Source: Eledone cirrhosa (taxonomy: Eukaryota > Mollusca > Cephalopoda > Octopoda > Eledonidae). Taken from it: a DNA stretch of 64,000 nucleotides. Position 1 is the stretch's first letter. Every line of letters begins with the position of its first letter. The position numbers and the translations under genes were made by a program. The notes under the pieces were generated by a model. The model was not told where the DNA came from, did no database searches, and saw only the letters and a list, made by a program, of their open reading frames with translations. The stretch is taken from the NCBI GenBank assembly GCA_964016885.1, contig OZ024743.1, forward strand, positions 189,881,904 to 189,945,903, in the 5' to 3' direction. Positions 36,076 to 47,425 of this stretch are shown here, piece by piece.

Positions 36076-36120
36076 CCTTTTAGGGATTTACACCAGTCCA
36101 ACCTCCTGTTATTTTATAAT

Positions 36121-36379
<259 letters not shown>

Positions 36380-36478
36380 AGAGAGAGAAAGAGAAATAGA
36401 GAGAGGTCCCTCCCAGTCAACACTGCTTTAGTGCAATCTAACAGGGAGATTCCAAGTCTATATAAAAGAGAGATGTAC

Positions 36479-36640
36479 CTCATAGATAGACAGCTTAGCT
36501 AGAAGATTATCATACCAGACATCGGAAAACGCTTTGTTGATATCAAGTTCAATGACATTGCTTTCACTGAATATCAACGTCGAATGGCCACTCTAGAATG
36601 GCATAGGAGAGTCGATGCAGAAGTAGATCTGGCCCGAGAG
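36479..36640 (-). pseudogene. jockey-like LINE RT motif A fragment
   Basis: The minus frame LIFSESNVIELDINKAFSDV, WYDNLLAKLSIYEV matches the jockey/CR1-type pattern ALDISKAFDRVWHxxLLxKL around the first catalytic aspartate. It ends in a stop soon after. A 69-codon minus frame at 36749-36958 lies upstream but I could not match it to RT. Confidence 0.6.
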
Positions 36641-39216
36641 AGGGTGTGCTGTGTTACTGTGTAGATAATCGTTTATTGTTTCGGGCATTTCTCACTAACT
36701 ACAATAGTCACGTACTTTTTCTGGTGGTAGATTTATCACTCCTCTGTTTTATACTGTTGGAGGAGAGATGAAGAATATGACATAAAACATTTGGGATGCC
36801 TCAAATAAGAACGACAAGTTGATAACTAACTGGGCCAGAATGATTGTATTTCTTTGGAAACATAAATGTTGTAGCATGTTTAGCAGATCAGAGTAGTTCT
36901 CTATAGAGTGAGAGAAATATTTCAGATATTGTCCAGAATACAGGAGAGTAATGGACAAGGAGTTATCGGAATTGATGGCAGCCTTATTGATTTGAAGTGG
37001 TTTCGGATTAGGTGTTGATGTGTATGTGCTTGTAGAACCTATAGAAGGAGAGCAATTTTAGACGAGTCTTGTTGAAATAGAGGCAAAGGAGACAGAAAAT
37101 ATTCTCCACTAGAGTGCTATTCATGAAGTCTAATTGAAGTGGATAGGGTTTTTTCTCAAATGAATAGAGTTCCTTTTTTTAAATGACTAATAACAGTCTG
37201 CAGTTTGGGAGATGGGAGTGTTTTCAGGCTACGAAATGTGCACAAGCTACCTTTACATCTTGGTTGGTTCGTAGTCTAAGGACTTCAAAGGTAGATAAAA
37301 TATGCCTTTTGATAGAGAAGAATTAGCTTCTCCAAATATTTCATGCCGTTTTCGTTATCGTATGACAAGTGATAAACATGTGATAAACTACCGGAAAGGG
37401 TACCGCTATATATCAGGAGCTTGACGTATCTCGATGAATACTTCATTAATTTTGTAATGCAGTTATTCCTTAAAATCATGTATTATATTGTCTTTTCGCT
37501 TTTGTTTTGCCCTAGGTGAACTGGTTGCAGTACGTTAGTATAGTACAACATCTAGTAATGTGTTTATATTAAAACAAAAAGATTTATTATAAAATTAAAT
37601 ATCATATACTTTACTAAATGGAAAATAATCTTTGGATAAACAATATCTTAATTAATCTTTAAGATATAGTAAAATCACCTAGTGAATTCTGTTTCAATAT
37701 GACATTCACTCTTTTGTTTTTATCAAAAGCATACAAAATGTATAAAAATAAATGAAACAATGTTGATGATTCCTATTAACTGCATATATGTGATAGGCCT
37801 GTCATTTGTTATAAGAATAGAAAGTTAAATATAAAAATAGAAAGTTAAGAAATTCATAAATGAAAATGCTCTAACAATCTTAGACTTTTGGCACCAAATC
37901 TTGCTATGCATTTCACTAATTAGTTTCATGTTACCTGAACAAAAACTTTGAAGGAGACAATTCTAAAAAGTAACAGACATCTTCAGATTTCAGTCTTATA
38001 TTATTTTATTGATATTTGGTTGAGATTTGTAGTATGACATATTTCTGTAAAATACATATTACTTGCCAATGTGCCTGATAGTTTTCTTATAGATTAACAT
38101 TTTACTAACGGTTACTCATTTTATAGCAATCACGTGTAAAATAAAATTCATAGTTTCTAAACAAGCGATGAAAATGATTGAAATTTCTAAGTGATAAATT
38201 TTGTTTGTATTAATATATTTGCAGTAAACATAAAAGTTGAAACCTGCACTTGATCAGTAAATATAAAACATGCGTTACGCTTACTCCTGGTATTTTAGAA
38301 TTAATTAGGATGAATCCCAAGACGACTGAATTTAGAACAAATTAATATATGACATCAATTCTATCTTAAAACCGATTAACATTGATGATTAAGAAGATAG
38401 GTTCAGGCCTTCCAAAAGAAAAAAAAAAAGAAAAGAAAGAGACGTTTTGAAAAGATAGATTGAAATTCAAATTCGACAATTTTATGCCTGATATGTTTAG
38501 AAGAAAATATAGAAAATAATATGTTTATTATATATGTAATTGCATAAGTATTTAAATAGAGATTTACAGAATAAATAGTTTAAATAAAATTCTCTTACGT
38601 ATCTCTCACAGTTATTCTATTTATGTTTTTTACTCTCAATTCGGTTTTGAAGGGTTAACGGACATACACAATTATCTATTTGAGTTGGTAAATTCTCTTT
38701 GCGTGGAGTGGCTGTCAGTAATAACAAAAATGTGTAGATAATCAGGTGTAGCTGAGTCACAAAAGAGCAGAAACTGTCTCAGTCCGCCTCTCATAGTACA
38801 CCATATGTTGAACAATTCGCTCGGTGGATAACGAAATTTGTGGTGTGCTCAAAACGTAAGTGAAGAAGCACTATGCCTTTGCCAGATGATTTCGAGCCAC
38901 AAATTAAAGATTTTGTTCAAAATATTTGGCTTCCTGCTATCACTGGCAAAGTTACTATCAATTAAAAGTGATATTTTAAAGCATGTGTATATATGTAATG
39001 AGTAATGGAAACATGTGCTGTTCTCAGGACATGGGTGGCAGTAGAAATAAGCTACACAGGCATGGAAAGATAGTTCATCATGCGGCGCGTTTGGGATAGG
39101 AGGTGAATGGATATTCCCCATTCCTACGTCGACAACTAGCCTCTCAATAGGGATTTATCGAAATGTGATTTGCTAGTAATTCTCGTTTATTCCTATCATT
39201 ATTATGATCAGATTAA
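36641..39216. other. no gene seen
   Basis: About 2.5 kb of AT-rich sequence with no recognisable coding, repeat or RNA feature. It may include further decayed LINE sequence up to about 37290. Confidence 0.4.
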
Positions 39217-39540
39217 AGGTGGTAGATTGCCTGTGTCGTTAGAACATCGGGCAAATGCTTAGCGTTATTTGTTCTAGCTCTTTACAGTCTGGTTTCAAAT
39301 CCCGCTGAGGTTAACTATGCCTTTCATCATTCCAAGGTTGATACAGGATAGTACCACTTACGTACAAGGATCAATGTGTTGGCATTATGACTAAATTAGA
39401 CACCTTGGCAGAATCATTACAGAGTTGGACAAATGCTTAGTAGCATTTGATCCGGATCTTTACGATTTGAGTTCAACTCAAGATGAGGTTGGTTTTGTCT
39501 TTTATCTTTCGAAACAATGATGTACCAGTCAAGTACAGTC
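39217..39540 (+). mobile_element. two degenerate tRNA-SINE units in tandem
   Basis: The first unit reads AAAGGTGGTAGATTGCC, GGTTTCAAATCCCGCTGAGG, TGCCTTTCATCATTCC. The second, starting near 39400, reads CACCTTGGCAGAATCATTA, GATTTGAGTTCAACTC, GAGGTTGGTTTTGTCTTTTA, GATGTACCAGTCAAGTACAG. They are in the same direction and differ in subtype, so this is either two insertions or a dimeric SINE. Confidence 0.7.
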
Positions 39541-40555
39541 GTCGAAACAATCGACTTTCCCTTCTACCCCAAATCTTATGCCCAAAGTAAAAATCATTGT
39601 TATGAGCAAGCTAACCATAAATATTTCAGTAGAAAATGTATCACAGCAAAAGTGCTTTATTTCAGCAGTAAAATGAGAATAGAGTATCAAAATAAATAGA
39701 ACGTATAACTATTTCTTAACCAGCTACCAGAGTTCAATTCTTGCTCTGGTCAGTTTAGCTATTCATCTCACTGTGAATCAAGAAAACAAATAGCAACTAA
39801 ATAGTCATTGAAACCTGTTGTCAAAACTCTGAAGAATGAAACTAATATGTGAATATTTTAAATATTCCGATATCTAATCGTAGGCAGGGTACATAAATAC
39901 TTTAGCGATGTTCCTATCTATTTACTACTGCAATACACTTTCCACTTTTATTAGTTGCTATTCTATTTAATTCACAATAGTATAAATACTTAATAACATT
40001 TCGAGAACCACCCTTCTAGGCGTCCATCCTCCTCAAATAATTTGAAGCTCTATAGAACAGAAAAGAAAAAAGTAAAGAACTATTGTTTGGAAATTTTAAT
40101 TCGAGAGTTTTTAACAAAGATATATTCCATATGACGTAATGCAATTTGCGTTCAATTGAATACGTATATAACATTTAAATAGACAAATGCGATTCTCTTA
40201 CAGGGAAACAAATTGTGGCTTTACTCTTTTGAAATTTAGTACAGTTACATCAATTGGCGACATTTTCTTCACAAACCCCGATTGTGTTTTCTTTTATTTC
40301 CTAAATTCAATGCGTCAGTAGACATGAACATTCGAATTATACTGACTTATCTATGAAATGCAGTGTGGCATTAAGTTATTTCGCCGTCCGTTTTCACACG
40401 ACGCAGTTGGTTTAAATTTTCCGAAAATAGTTTAGGGATTCTATATTCTCGAAATGCAACGGAATTTTCATGACTAAATCATGTGATATCTACGGTTTTT
40501 CTTATAGCTTATATATACAACTGGCACTCCGTGGTCTCTACGACTAAATGTCTAG
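39541..40555. other. no gene seen
   Basis: AT-rich unique sequence without a supported feature. Confidence 0.4.
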
Positions 40556-40882
40556 TACGCGGACGACGCAACACTGGGTAGCTTGGTCAAATCTATCGTA
40601 TAGGGCTTCAAGCTAGTCATCCTAGCTATATCTCACTTTAGACTTGAGATCAACTCCTACAAGTCCGAGGGGATAAATGGTAGCTACGATGAAGCTGAAA
40701 TGCAAGACACCGTACTCAGCATACAATCTGTTCTGACTGGGACATGGCTAACACTGAAATGTGGTGCATACACACCCGGAGCCCCAAACCTCTCGAAAAC
40801 CATAACAGAGTGACTGGAGATCATGCAATCAGATCTGACGAGGATGACAGAGAGAGATTGTGACACTTTGACGTGGTGCTGA
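40556..40882 (+). pseudogene. RT fragment with YADD motif (KRPDG-type family)
   Basis: One frame, with two in-frame stops before its terminal stop, reads YADDATLGSLVKSIV, stop, GFKLVILAISHFRLEINSYK, then VLSIQSVLTGTWLTLKCGAY, TPGAPNLSKTITE, stop, RMTERDCDTLTW. This corresponds to the catalytic motif C (YLDDGTLGG) and following segment of the element family at 13 and 28.4 kb. It covers the part that those two copies lack. The fragment is isolated, with no RT sequence on either side. Confidence 0.7.
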
Positions 40883-40946
40883 CCTGCTTTTGATGTCCCC
40901 CACTTCCCCTTTTTTGTTGCATTATTTTATTTATGTCTTATGTCTA

Positions 40947-41138
40947 GGGCGGTGGATTGGCAGTATCGGTAGAGGGTCGGACGCCATGCTTTCCAGCATA
41001 GTTACGTCCCTTTACGATCTGAGTTCAAATCCCGCCTAGGTTGACTTTGCCTTTCATCCTTACGGGGTCGATAAAATAAAGTACCAGTAATGCACTGGGT
41101 AATTGCTGGCCTTGTGCCTAAAGTAGAAACAATTATTT
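40947..41138 (+). mobile_element. young cephalopod tRNA-SINE
   Basis: Starts GGGCGGTGGATTGGCAGTAT, followed by a B-box-like GAGTTCAAATCCCGC, GATAAAATAAAGTACCAG, and ends GGCCTTGTGCCTAAAGTAG. It differs from the copy at 56.4 kb at only two positions over about 185 bp. Slippage-prone ATTATTTCATTTATC follows. Confidence 0.93.
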
Positions 41139-41371
41139 CATTTATCTCTTCCTTCTCTTCCCTTTTCTCTGTCTGTCTCCTTTCGTTATTGTAAACCATA
41201 AATATGAAAATAAATTGAAAAATATTTTTCATATATGAAATAAAAACATATATTATACGTAAATATCTAAAACAAATGTAAGATATTATTGAAGGTGAGA
41301 AAGGGAAGTAATTCTTTGAATATAGGTATAGAGATAGATTAGATAGAATGAATTCTACGTCATTTTATGTG

Positions 41372-41374
<3 letters not shown>
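41139..41374. other. AT-rich spacer
   Basis: No feature recognised. A TA tract follows at 41375-41410. Confidence 0.4.
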
Positions 41375-41409
<35 letters not shown>

Positions 41410-41415
<6 letters not shown>

Positions 41416-41704
41416 AGGGAGTGTAACTTGGAGTTACTGTAGGTTCACCCGATTGAGCACTCGATGTTTAGGTTCACTTCTGTGTCGAGGTGGAGAGCTA
41501 GACAGAGTGTATTATAGTGAAAAGACAACAAGGACGATTGGTTACTCCTTCATTACATTTATTGTTTGGTGACGCGTGTTTCGCCACTTACCAGCTCAAG
41601 GTTCGATCTGCATCGCTCTTACCCGACTCTATAATCTGCGGCTCGTCGGACCCCTTGTAATGCTAGTAGAAAATGAATACATGCTGTATGATAAAGTCAG
41701 AAGT
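41410..41704 (-). repeat. Penelope pseudo-LTR, distal direct copy
   Basis: 295 bp beginning ATATCCAGGGAGTGTAAC and repeated in the same orientation at 44494-44786. The two copies differ at roughly 15-20 positions. A partial inverted third copy lies at about 45540-45708. In element orientation (minus) this is the 3' copy. Confidence 0.85.
41571..41594 (-). ncRNA. decayed hammerhead motif in pseudo-LTR
   Basis: The minus strand reads CTGGTAAGTGGCGAAAC followed by ACGCGTC. GAAAC-(ACGC)-GTC fits the 3' half of a minimal type I hammerhead with a two-pair stem III. The 5' core CTGGTAA departs from CTGANGA at two positions. Confidence 0.35.
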
Positions 41705-42412
41705 TCATATGTTGGTCAATAAAGTTTGTTTTGATTGGTGGATTAGTTCAGAGGGATGTTTTTGCCTGTAGTGTATGTGAGATGGGTGGGTGTGGTGATA
41801 AGATGGTGGTGACAGTCACAGGCTGGAGTGGGCGGTAGTGTGGGGGTGCTGGTTGTCGGTAGACAGATTGGCATGTAGCTGTGGTGTGGGTGTGGTGTTG
41901 TTGTTTGTGGTAAAGATGTGGTAGCGGTGTGCATGGTGATGTGATGAATGTGTTGGTGGTGTGATGAATGTGTTGGTGGTGTCAATTTCAATAAGGAGAT
42001 ACATACATAGACACACTTAGTCTGATAAATACGTTGTATACATACACATGTGTATATATATATATAGAGAGAGAGGTCCAGTGGAGACGGCGTTGTACAA
42101 ATAAATATACTTACACACACACACACACATGCGTTGTTTAGGGAGATGAGACAGGGTTGGTGATGTTGATGATTGTTGAAGTATGGAGATGTGCCTGGTA
42201 GTGGCGGTGGTAGTGGGAGCGACAAAATATTTACAGGATCGAATTTTACTATGGATTGCAGGTTAAAAAATGACATAGGGAACACAGGGAAAACAAGGTT
42301 GTGAATGAGGGATGGTGGACGTATAGCGATGTGTATGGTGGTGGTGGTGGTAGTGGTGGTGATGGAGTGATATGTTCGACATTATATTTACAGGATCGGA
42401 TGTTACGATGGT
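41705..42412 (-). other. Penelope element 3' region, GT-rich
   Basis: GGT/GTG-rich sequence repeated in inverted orientation at 44790-45540. It includes two related words about 160 bp apart, GGATCGAATTTTACTATGG and GGATCGGATGTTACGATGG. No GIY-YIG nuclease domain is recognisable here, although related elements carry one after the RT. Confidence 0.6.
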
Positions 42413-44455
42413 TTACAAGGTAAAACCAGACTGAGAGGACAGATAGAAAACAATGGTACTGTGATGAGGGATGTATGGCGATGTGTCTGCTGTCCTATTA
42501 GTGTGTGCTATCGTGTCGTCTAGATTTGGTGCTGTGGAGAAAGAGAATTTGACAGTGTGTCTATTGAAGTGCTTGTGGTATTTATGTGTGTGTGGGAAGG
42601 ATTGTTCCAGGGCTCTGAAGAAGGTTCCCCGTATATTGGTGGCTACGTGTATAGAGTACGGGGCGTTGTACCATGTCACAGGTCTACTTCGGGCTTTACG
42701 GTGTTTAGTGTGGTTGTGGTTTGGTTGTTGGGTGGGTGCGTTTTGGCCAGGCGTATTTGTCATAGGGTTTCCTACTATTCTATTGGCGTTGTGTCTCGGG
42801 TCTCTAATACTACGTATTCGCGTGCGATATTCAGAGTCCTTAATGGGTTGGAGAGTATAGCTTTATCTCGTGGGCAGTTGTGTGTAACGCTGCCTGTCGT
42901 GCCGGCTAAGGTGGGCCTTAGGTTAGTATTTGTTCTAGGTGTGGTGTCCTTGTTTATGTGCGTTTCTAAGGGTCTGAATAGGTTTAGCAGCGTTGCGGTT
43001 CTCGTTGGGTCATTGTAAGATATCTTCTCAATGTAACCAACCTTTTCAAGTGCGGAGTTATAGTATTCCGCGTGCTGGTTGAAGATAGTTCTATTTGCCG
43101 ACAGGGTGGACAGTCTATAGGAAACGCTTTTCACTATTGAGTTACTTATGCTCCTAGGGTGGTTGGAGTGTCTGTTGACATATCTGAGGTTTTCATTTGG
43201 TTTATGGTAAGGGCGGTAGAGACCTGTGTCTAATTCTAAAGTGACACCTAAGAAGTTTACTGTCCTACTGTTGGGTTCTATTTCTACCGCTAATCCTTGG
43301 GTCATAAAGATATATCTAAGGCGTTTGTGTAGTCTATCTAATTGGCTATTATTGAGTCCACGGGCCATGAGTAGGGCGTCGTCACGGTACAAGCCACCGC
43401 CCATGGTGGGGATCTCATCTATTAATATATTTAGGAGGTATAGGCCTACTATATCGGTAACCTGTGCGGAGTCGGTCGAGCCCCCTTTTAATGTCGAAGC
43501 TATCTGGTCTATTCTGTCATTCCCATAATTTACCGTCAAATTCTAGTAAAGTTTTCCTACTTACTAGTATGATGTCCACCTCCTTTCTGGTGAGGATTGA
43601 TCTGTTTATGGCTGAGATCAGTGCCTTGTTAAGGATGACTGGAGATATAGAGGCGTAGTAGTTCACAATGTCCATTTGGACTAATCGAATGTCCGACTTG
43701 GTTTCAATGCCGGAGAACCAGTCGATTACCTCTTTTGTACACAACCAGAGGCTGAGTTTAGTCCTATTTCTAAGTTCTGGTATAACTCGGTCAATGATAG
43801 ATTTGCTTAGTCTACCTAGGTCTGATTTAGAGGGAGCTATGAGTCTGACCGGTAGTTTGGACTCGAAGTCCGGTTTGTGGTCTTTAATAAATATCCTCGG
43901 TGTCCCAGTTTTGTAGGATTGAGACCTGTCATCTATGCTCAGTTCCGTCATTATTGTTTTCGCCTGTTTGTTTATGTGTGCTAGATTTTCCCGTGTTGAT
44001 GTTTTGTATATTTTAGCTATTTCGTTTGTGATGCATTTCTTGTATGTTTTGTACTCCAAATTATAGATGTTTCCTGTTTTATCGGCCGGAACAATGATGC
44101 CAGGGCTTTTCCTGACCTCTTTTACAGTAGATGCAAGCCCAGACAAGAATGCAGTTCTGTCAGGGTTTCGTGGTGGTTTTCTGAATTTAATAGTCCGGAC
44201 CATGGTAATAATCCTGTCCTCAAACTCCTGTAGGAGTGGGTTGTGCGGTGGGTTTTTTCTCGATTTGAATAGTTTTTTCATGTGGTTGGTGGAATTGTCG
44301 TCGGATCCAGGGGCCCTCCTGTTGTTGTAGTGGTAGGCCCTCCAACATATCCTTCTAATGAAATTGTTGGTCTGCATTAGTAAAAGGTTCATGTATACAT
44401 CATCCGAAGGTATAGGTATGTCTTTTAGGGAGGAAATGTTGTAGAACAATTCCAT
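42413..44455 (-). pseudogene. Penelope-like reverse transcriptase, nearly full length, frameshifted
   Basis: Starts 39 bp inside the upstream pseudo-LTR. Frame 1 (44455-43517, 312 residues): SLKDIPIPSDDVYMNLLLMQ, CWRAYHYNN, FKSRKNPPHNPLL, GIIVPADKTGNIY, IFIKDHKPDFESKLPVRLIA, PSKSDLGRLSKSIIDRVIPE, then motif A LVQMDIVNYYASISPVILNK, ending KTLLEFDGKLWE. Frame 2 (43539-42775) carries GGSTDSAQVTDIVGLYLLNI, catalytic GLYRDDALLM, VNFLGVTLELDTGLYRPYHK, NRHSNHPRSISNSIVKSVSY. Frame 3 (42763-42413) gives VTWYNAPYSIHVATNIRGTF and KHFNRHTVKFSFSTAPNL. One frameshift at about 43530 and another near 42770 break the protein. Key aspartates (MD in motif A, RDD in motif C) are intact. Related families continue into a GIY-YIG nuclease, which I do not see here. 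Confidence 0.85.
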
Positions 44456-44493
44456 GGTGTTCCAGGTAAGCGCTCGACTAAGTAAGGTGCTAA

Positions 44494-44786
44494 ATATCCA
44501 GGGAGTGTAACTTGGAGTTACTGTAGGTTCACCCGGGTGAGCACTCGATGTTTAGGTTCACTTCAGTGTCGAGGTGTAGAGCTAGACAGAGTGTATTATA
44601 GTGAAAAGATAACAAGGACGATTGGTTGCGCCTTCATTACATTTATTGGTTGATGACGCGTGTTTCGCCACTGATCAGCTCAAGGTTCGACCTGTATCGA
44701 TCTTATCCAACTCTGTAATCTGCAGCTCGTCGGACCTCTTGTAATGCTAGTAGAACATTAACATGCTGTATGATAAAGTCAGAAGT
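44494..44786 (-). repeat. Penelope pseudo-LTR, proximal direct copy
   Basis: Same-direction copy of 41410-41704 and upstream of the RT in element orientation. Begins ATATCCAGGGAGTGTAAC and ends TAAAGTCAGAAGT, as does the distal copy. Confidence 0.85.
44655..44678 (-). ncRNA. hammerhead-like motif in pseudo-LTR
   Basis: The minus strand reads CTGATCAGTGGCGAAAC, then ACGCGTC. One core change (G8 to C) separates it from CTGATGA. TTGA before the core can pair with TCAA after the GTC, giving a short stem I. Probably inactive but ancestral to an active form. Confidence 0.45.
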
Positions 44787-44789
44787 ACC

Positions 44790-45708
44790 ATTGTGTTCTA
44801 TCTGTCATCTCTTTCAGGTTTTACCTTGTAAAACCATCGTAACATCCGATCCTTTAAATATAATGTCGAGCATATCACTCCATCGCCACCACCACCACCA
44901 CCACCATCACCACCATCATACACATTGCTATACGTCCACCATCCCTCATTCACAACCTTGTTTTTCCCGTGTAATCAAATCGTAAAATTCGATCCTGTAA
45001 ATATTTTGTCGCTCCCACCACCACCGCTTCCACCAGCCATATCTCCATACTTCAACAATCATCAACATCACTAACACATATCATCCCTCCCTAAACAACG
45101 CATCTGTGTGTGTCTGTGTGTAAGTATATTTATTTGTACAACACCATCTCCACTGGTTTTCTCTCTATATTTATATATACACATGTGTATGTATACAACG
45201 TATTTGTCAGACTAAGTGTGTCTATATATGTATCTCCTTATTGAAATTGACACCAACAATACATTCATCACATCACCATGCACACCGCTAGCTCATCTTT
45301 ACCACAAACACCACCACCACACCCACACCACACACAAAAATCAGCCTCAGCTACATGCCAATCTGTCTACCAACAACCAGCACCCTGCCACCCACGCCCA
45401 TTTTAGCCTGCGGCCGTCACCACCATCTTATCACCATACCCACCCCCACATGCTCTACAGGCAAAAACATCCCTATGAACTAATCCACCAATCAAAACAA
45501 ACTTTATTGACCAACATATGAACTTCTGACTTTATCATACAGCATGTATTCATTTTCTACTAGCATTACATGGGGTCCGACGAGCCGCAGATTAAAGAGT
45601 CGGGTAAGATCGATACAGATCGGAGCTGATCAGTGGAGAAACACGCGTCACCAACCAATAAATATAAGGAAGGAGTAACCAATCGTCATTGTTATCTTTT
45701 TACTATAA
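44790..45708 (+). repeat. inverted partial Penelope copy (3' region plus truncated pseudo-LTR)
   Basis: Reverse complement of 41512-42450 with indels. It starts with CTATCTGTC-TCTTTCAGGTT, passes through a (CAC)n tract at 44888-44925, and ends in a truncated pseudo-LTR (45540-45708) just before a TA run. Head-to-head arrangement with the main element is characteristic of Penelope-like insertions. Confidence 0.8.
45626..45649 (+). ncRNA. hammerhead-like motif in inverted pseudo-LTR
   Basis: Reads CTGATCAGTGGAGAAAC followed by ACGCGTC. Same decayed core as the 44.66 kb copy, with an extra C-to-A change before GAAA. Confidence 0.4.
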
Positions 45709-46149
45709 ATATATATATATATATATATATATAAGCAGTAAACGGAAACATATACAGACACGCGCACGCACACTCATTCGCACATGCATCTATATTAATA
45801 AAGCTGACGACCGTATGTATGTAACAAACTTTTCGCCACCAAACGTCTGTACCAAACGGCACCAAATTTGCACCATAGACGTAACTTTTTCTAAGTAAGA
45901 AAGTGAGGGTAATTTTATCAACTAAATTTCGTTAAAAGATTAAATATATTTTATTGTTAATTTAAATATTCACCTCTTTAAAATTCTCAAATGTCAACAC
46001 TTCCGGTTAACGATAACTTATACGACATTCCTCTCTCTTAGTCTGTCGTTTTAGATAGATACATAGCTATAACGTCGCGCCGTTATAATATGTCTCTGTA
46101 TGTTTGGCTGTCTGCATTATGAAAACCGTTCTGTACATTGACTTTGCTA

Positions 46150-46181
<32 letters not shown>

Positions 46182-46347
46182 TATATATATATATATAGTG
46201 TGTATATATATATATATATAATGTGTATATATATATAGTGTTAGTATCATGAATCAGAGACAGTTTAATTTGTAGATTTTATTACAGCATTCCTTTATAC
46301 GTATATATACATACATAAACATGTTATTTACAGTTGTATAAAAAAGA

Positions 46348-46414
46348 AGGATAATTGTTTCTACTTTTGGCACAAGGCCAGCAATTATACTAGTACATTA
46401 CTGGTATTTTATTA
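46348..46414 (-). mobile_element. truncated tRNA-SINE inside Helitron
   Basis: The plus strand reads ATAATTGTTTCTACTTTTGG, CACAAGGCCAGCAATTATAC, CATTACTGGTATTTTATTA, the 3' body of the common SINE. It then breaks off into TA-rich sequence. Confidence 0.8.
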
Positions 46415-46593
46415 TATATAATATATATAATACGACATTCCTCTCTCTTTCTTACTCTGTCTTTTTAGAAAGATACATAGCTATAACGTCGTGCCCTTAA
46501 AGTTTTTCTCTGTCTGGCTGCCTGTCTGCATTAATTTCGCTTCTAACCAACTTTTAATTAATTATACATATATAATTATATATTCGTGTACAC

Positions 46594-46735
46594 ATTTTCA
46601 ACAGTAATACTGTACTATATATTTTCAACAGTAATACTATACTATATATTTTCAATAGTAGTACTGTACTATATCTTTTCAACAGTAATACTGTACTACA
46701 TATTTTCAACATTAATACTATACTATAATATATCC
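46594..46735. repeat. 27-28-bp minisatellite, about 5 units
   Basis: Units of TTTTCAACAGTAATACTGTA followed by CTATATA. About two and a half further units occur at 47173-47245 near the Helitron 3' end. Confidence 0.85.
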
Positions 46736-47008
46736 GAAATAAATTTAGTTAATTAAATTAAATTAAAGGAGTCATGTCCGAGACATGCGCCATATATCCA
46801 CTGTAGAATAAGCTCAAAGATTCCACTGAATAGATCCGAGCATTTTATATCAACTAGAAATTGATTGACATATATATATATATTTTAAATAAACACATGA
46901 AACAATCACAGGGGATAATTTGTAAAGTGTGTAATCACACACAGCTAGGTAGGTAACTAATTTAAGTTTAACTAGATCTTCAAATATTACCTTTTAAAAG
47001 ATGATTAA

Positions 47009-47099
47009 TCCTCCTTGTATATATTTCATTAAAGAAATATATTTCACTAAAAATCCGTAAAGTCACAGTGGTTAAATCTTAGATCATCAGCAAGGAGGA
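47009..47099 (-). ncRNA. hammerhead ribozyme with three well-formed stems, inside Helitron
   Basis: On minus: stem I TCCTCCTTG pairs with CAAGGAGGA over 9 bp without mismatch. Core CTGATGA corresponds to plus 47084-47090. Stem II begins with U.U, then CTAAGA pairs with TTTTTAG. GAAA is plus 47042-47045. Stem III ATATATTTC pairs with GAAATATAT (9 bp) around loop TTTAAT. Cleavage triplet ATA predicts cutting between 47018 and 47017. Both outer stems and the core are perfect, so of the non-satellite folds this is the strongest candidate. Confidence 0.7.
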
Positions 47100-47362
47100 A
47101 GAAATAACTGTCTGTGTTTACGCATCAAAATCATTTTTTAAAAGGTAATATTTGAAGACCTATTATATATTTGTGTACATATTTCCAACAGTAATACTAT
47201 ACTATATATTTTCAACAGTAATACTAAACTACATATTTTCAACAGACGGCTTATGGTCTGTTTATCCACGCGAGGCTAGGTACGTCAGCTATATATATCT
47301 GGATGTCGTAGAACACGTCAATGGTAGCCGGGCCCAAGCCGGACGGGCCAGCTAGTATATTA

Positions 47363-47421
<59 letters not shown>

Positions 47422-47425
<4 letters not shown>

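Larger units (their letters stand above)
35813..36120. mobile_element. 308-bp foldback element carrying two opposed hammerheads
   Basis: Arms 35813-35935 and 35998-36120 are both 123 bp and reverse complementary with about ten mismatches. The 62-bp spacer is unrelated to the arms. The element lies directly beside a TA microsatellite. Each arm holds a hammerhead-like fold reading toward the outer end. Head-to-head inverted pseudo-LTRs are typical of Penelope-like elements, so I infer this is a Penelope or retrozyme remnant. Confidence 0.85.
45789..47355 (+). mobile_element. non-autonomous Helitron
   Basis: The 5' end TCTATATTAATAAAGCTGAC is preceded by A. The 3' end is a GGCCC/GGGCC hairpin (47331-47349) followed by CTAG at 47352-47355 and then T. 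This matches Helitron rules: 5' TC, 3' hairpin plus CTRR, insertion between A and T. Inside are TG/TA microsatellites, a direct repeat pair (46021-46127 and 46430-46533, CGACATTCCTCTCTCTT), a SINE remnant, a 27-28-bp minisatellite and a hammerhead fold. No Rep/helicase coding is present. Confidence 0.65.

Noticed and set aside
36749..36958. 69-codon minus frame as a Gypsy RT segment
   Set aside because: A loose resemblance to KF-PxxS patterns could not be supported by any catalytic motif.
40947..41020. tRNA gene
   Set aside because: The A- and B-box-like words belong to SINE heads; no cloverleaf with an acceptor stem and anticodon arm is preserved.
42471..43018. Plus-strand open frames opposite the Penelope RT
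   Set aside because: Shadow frames of the minus-strand RT, which has clear motifs.
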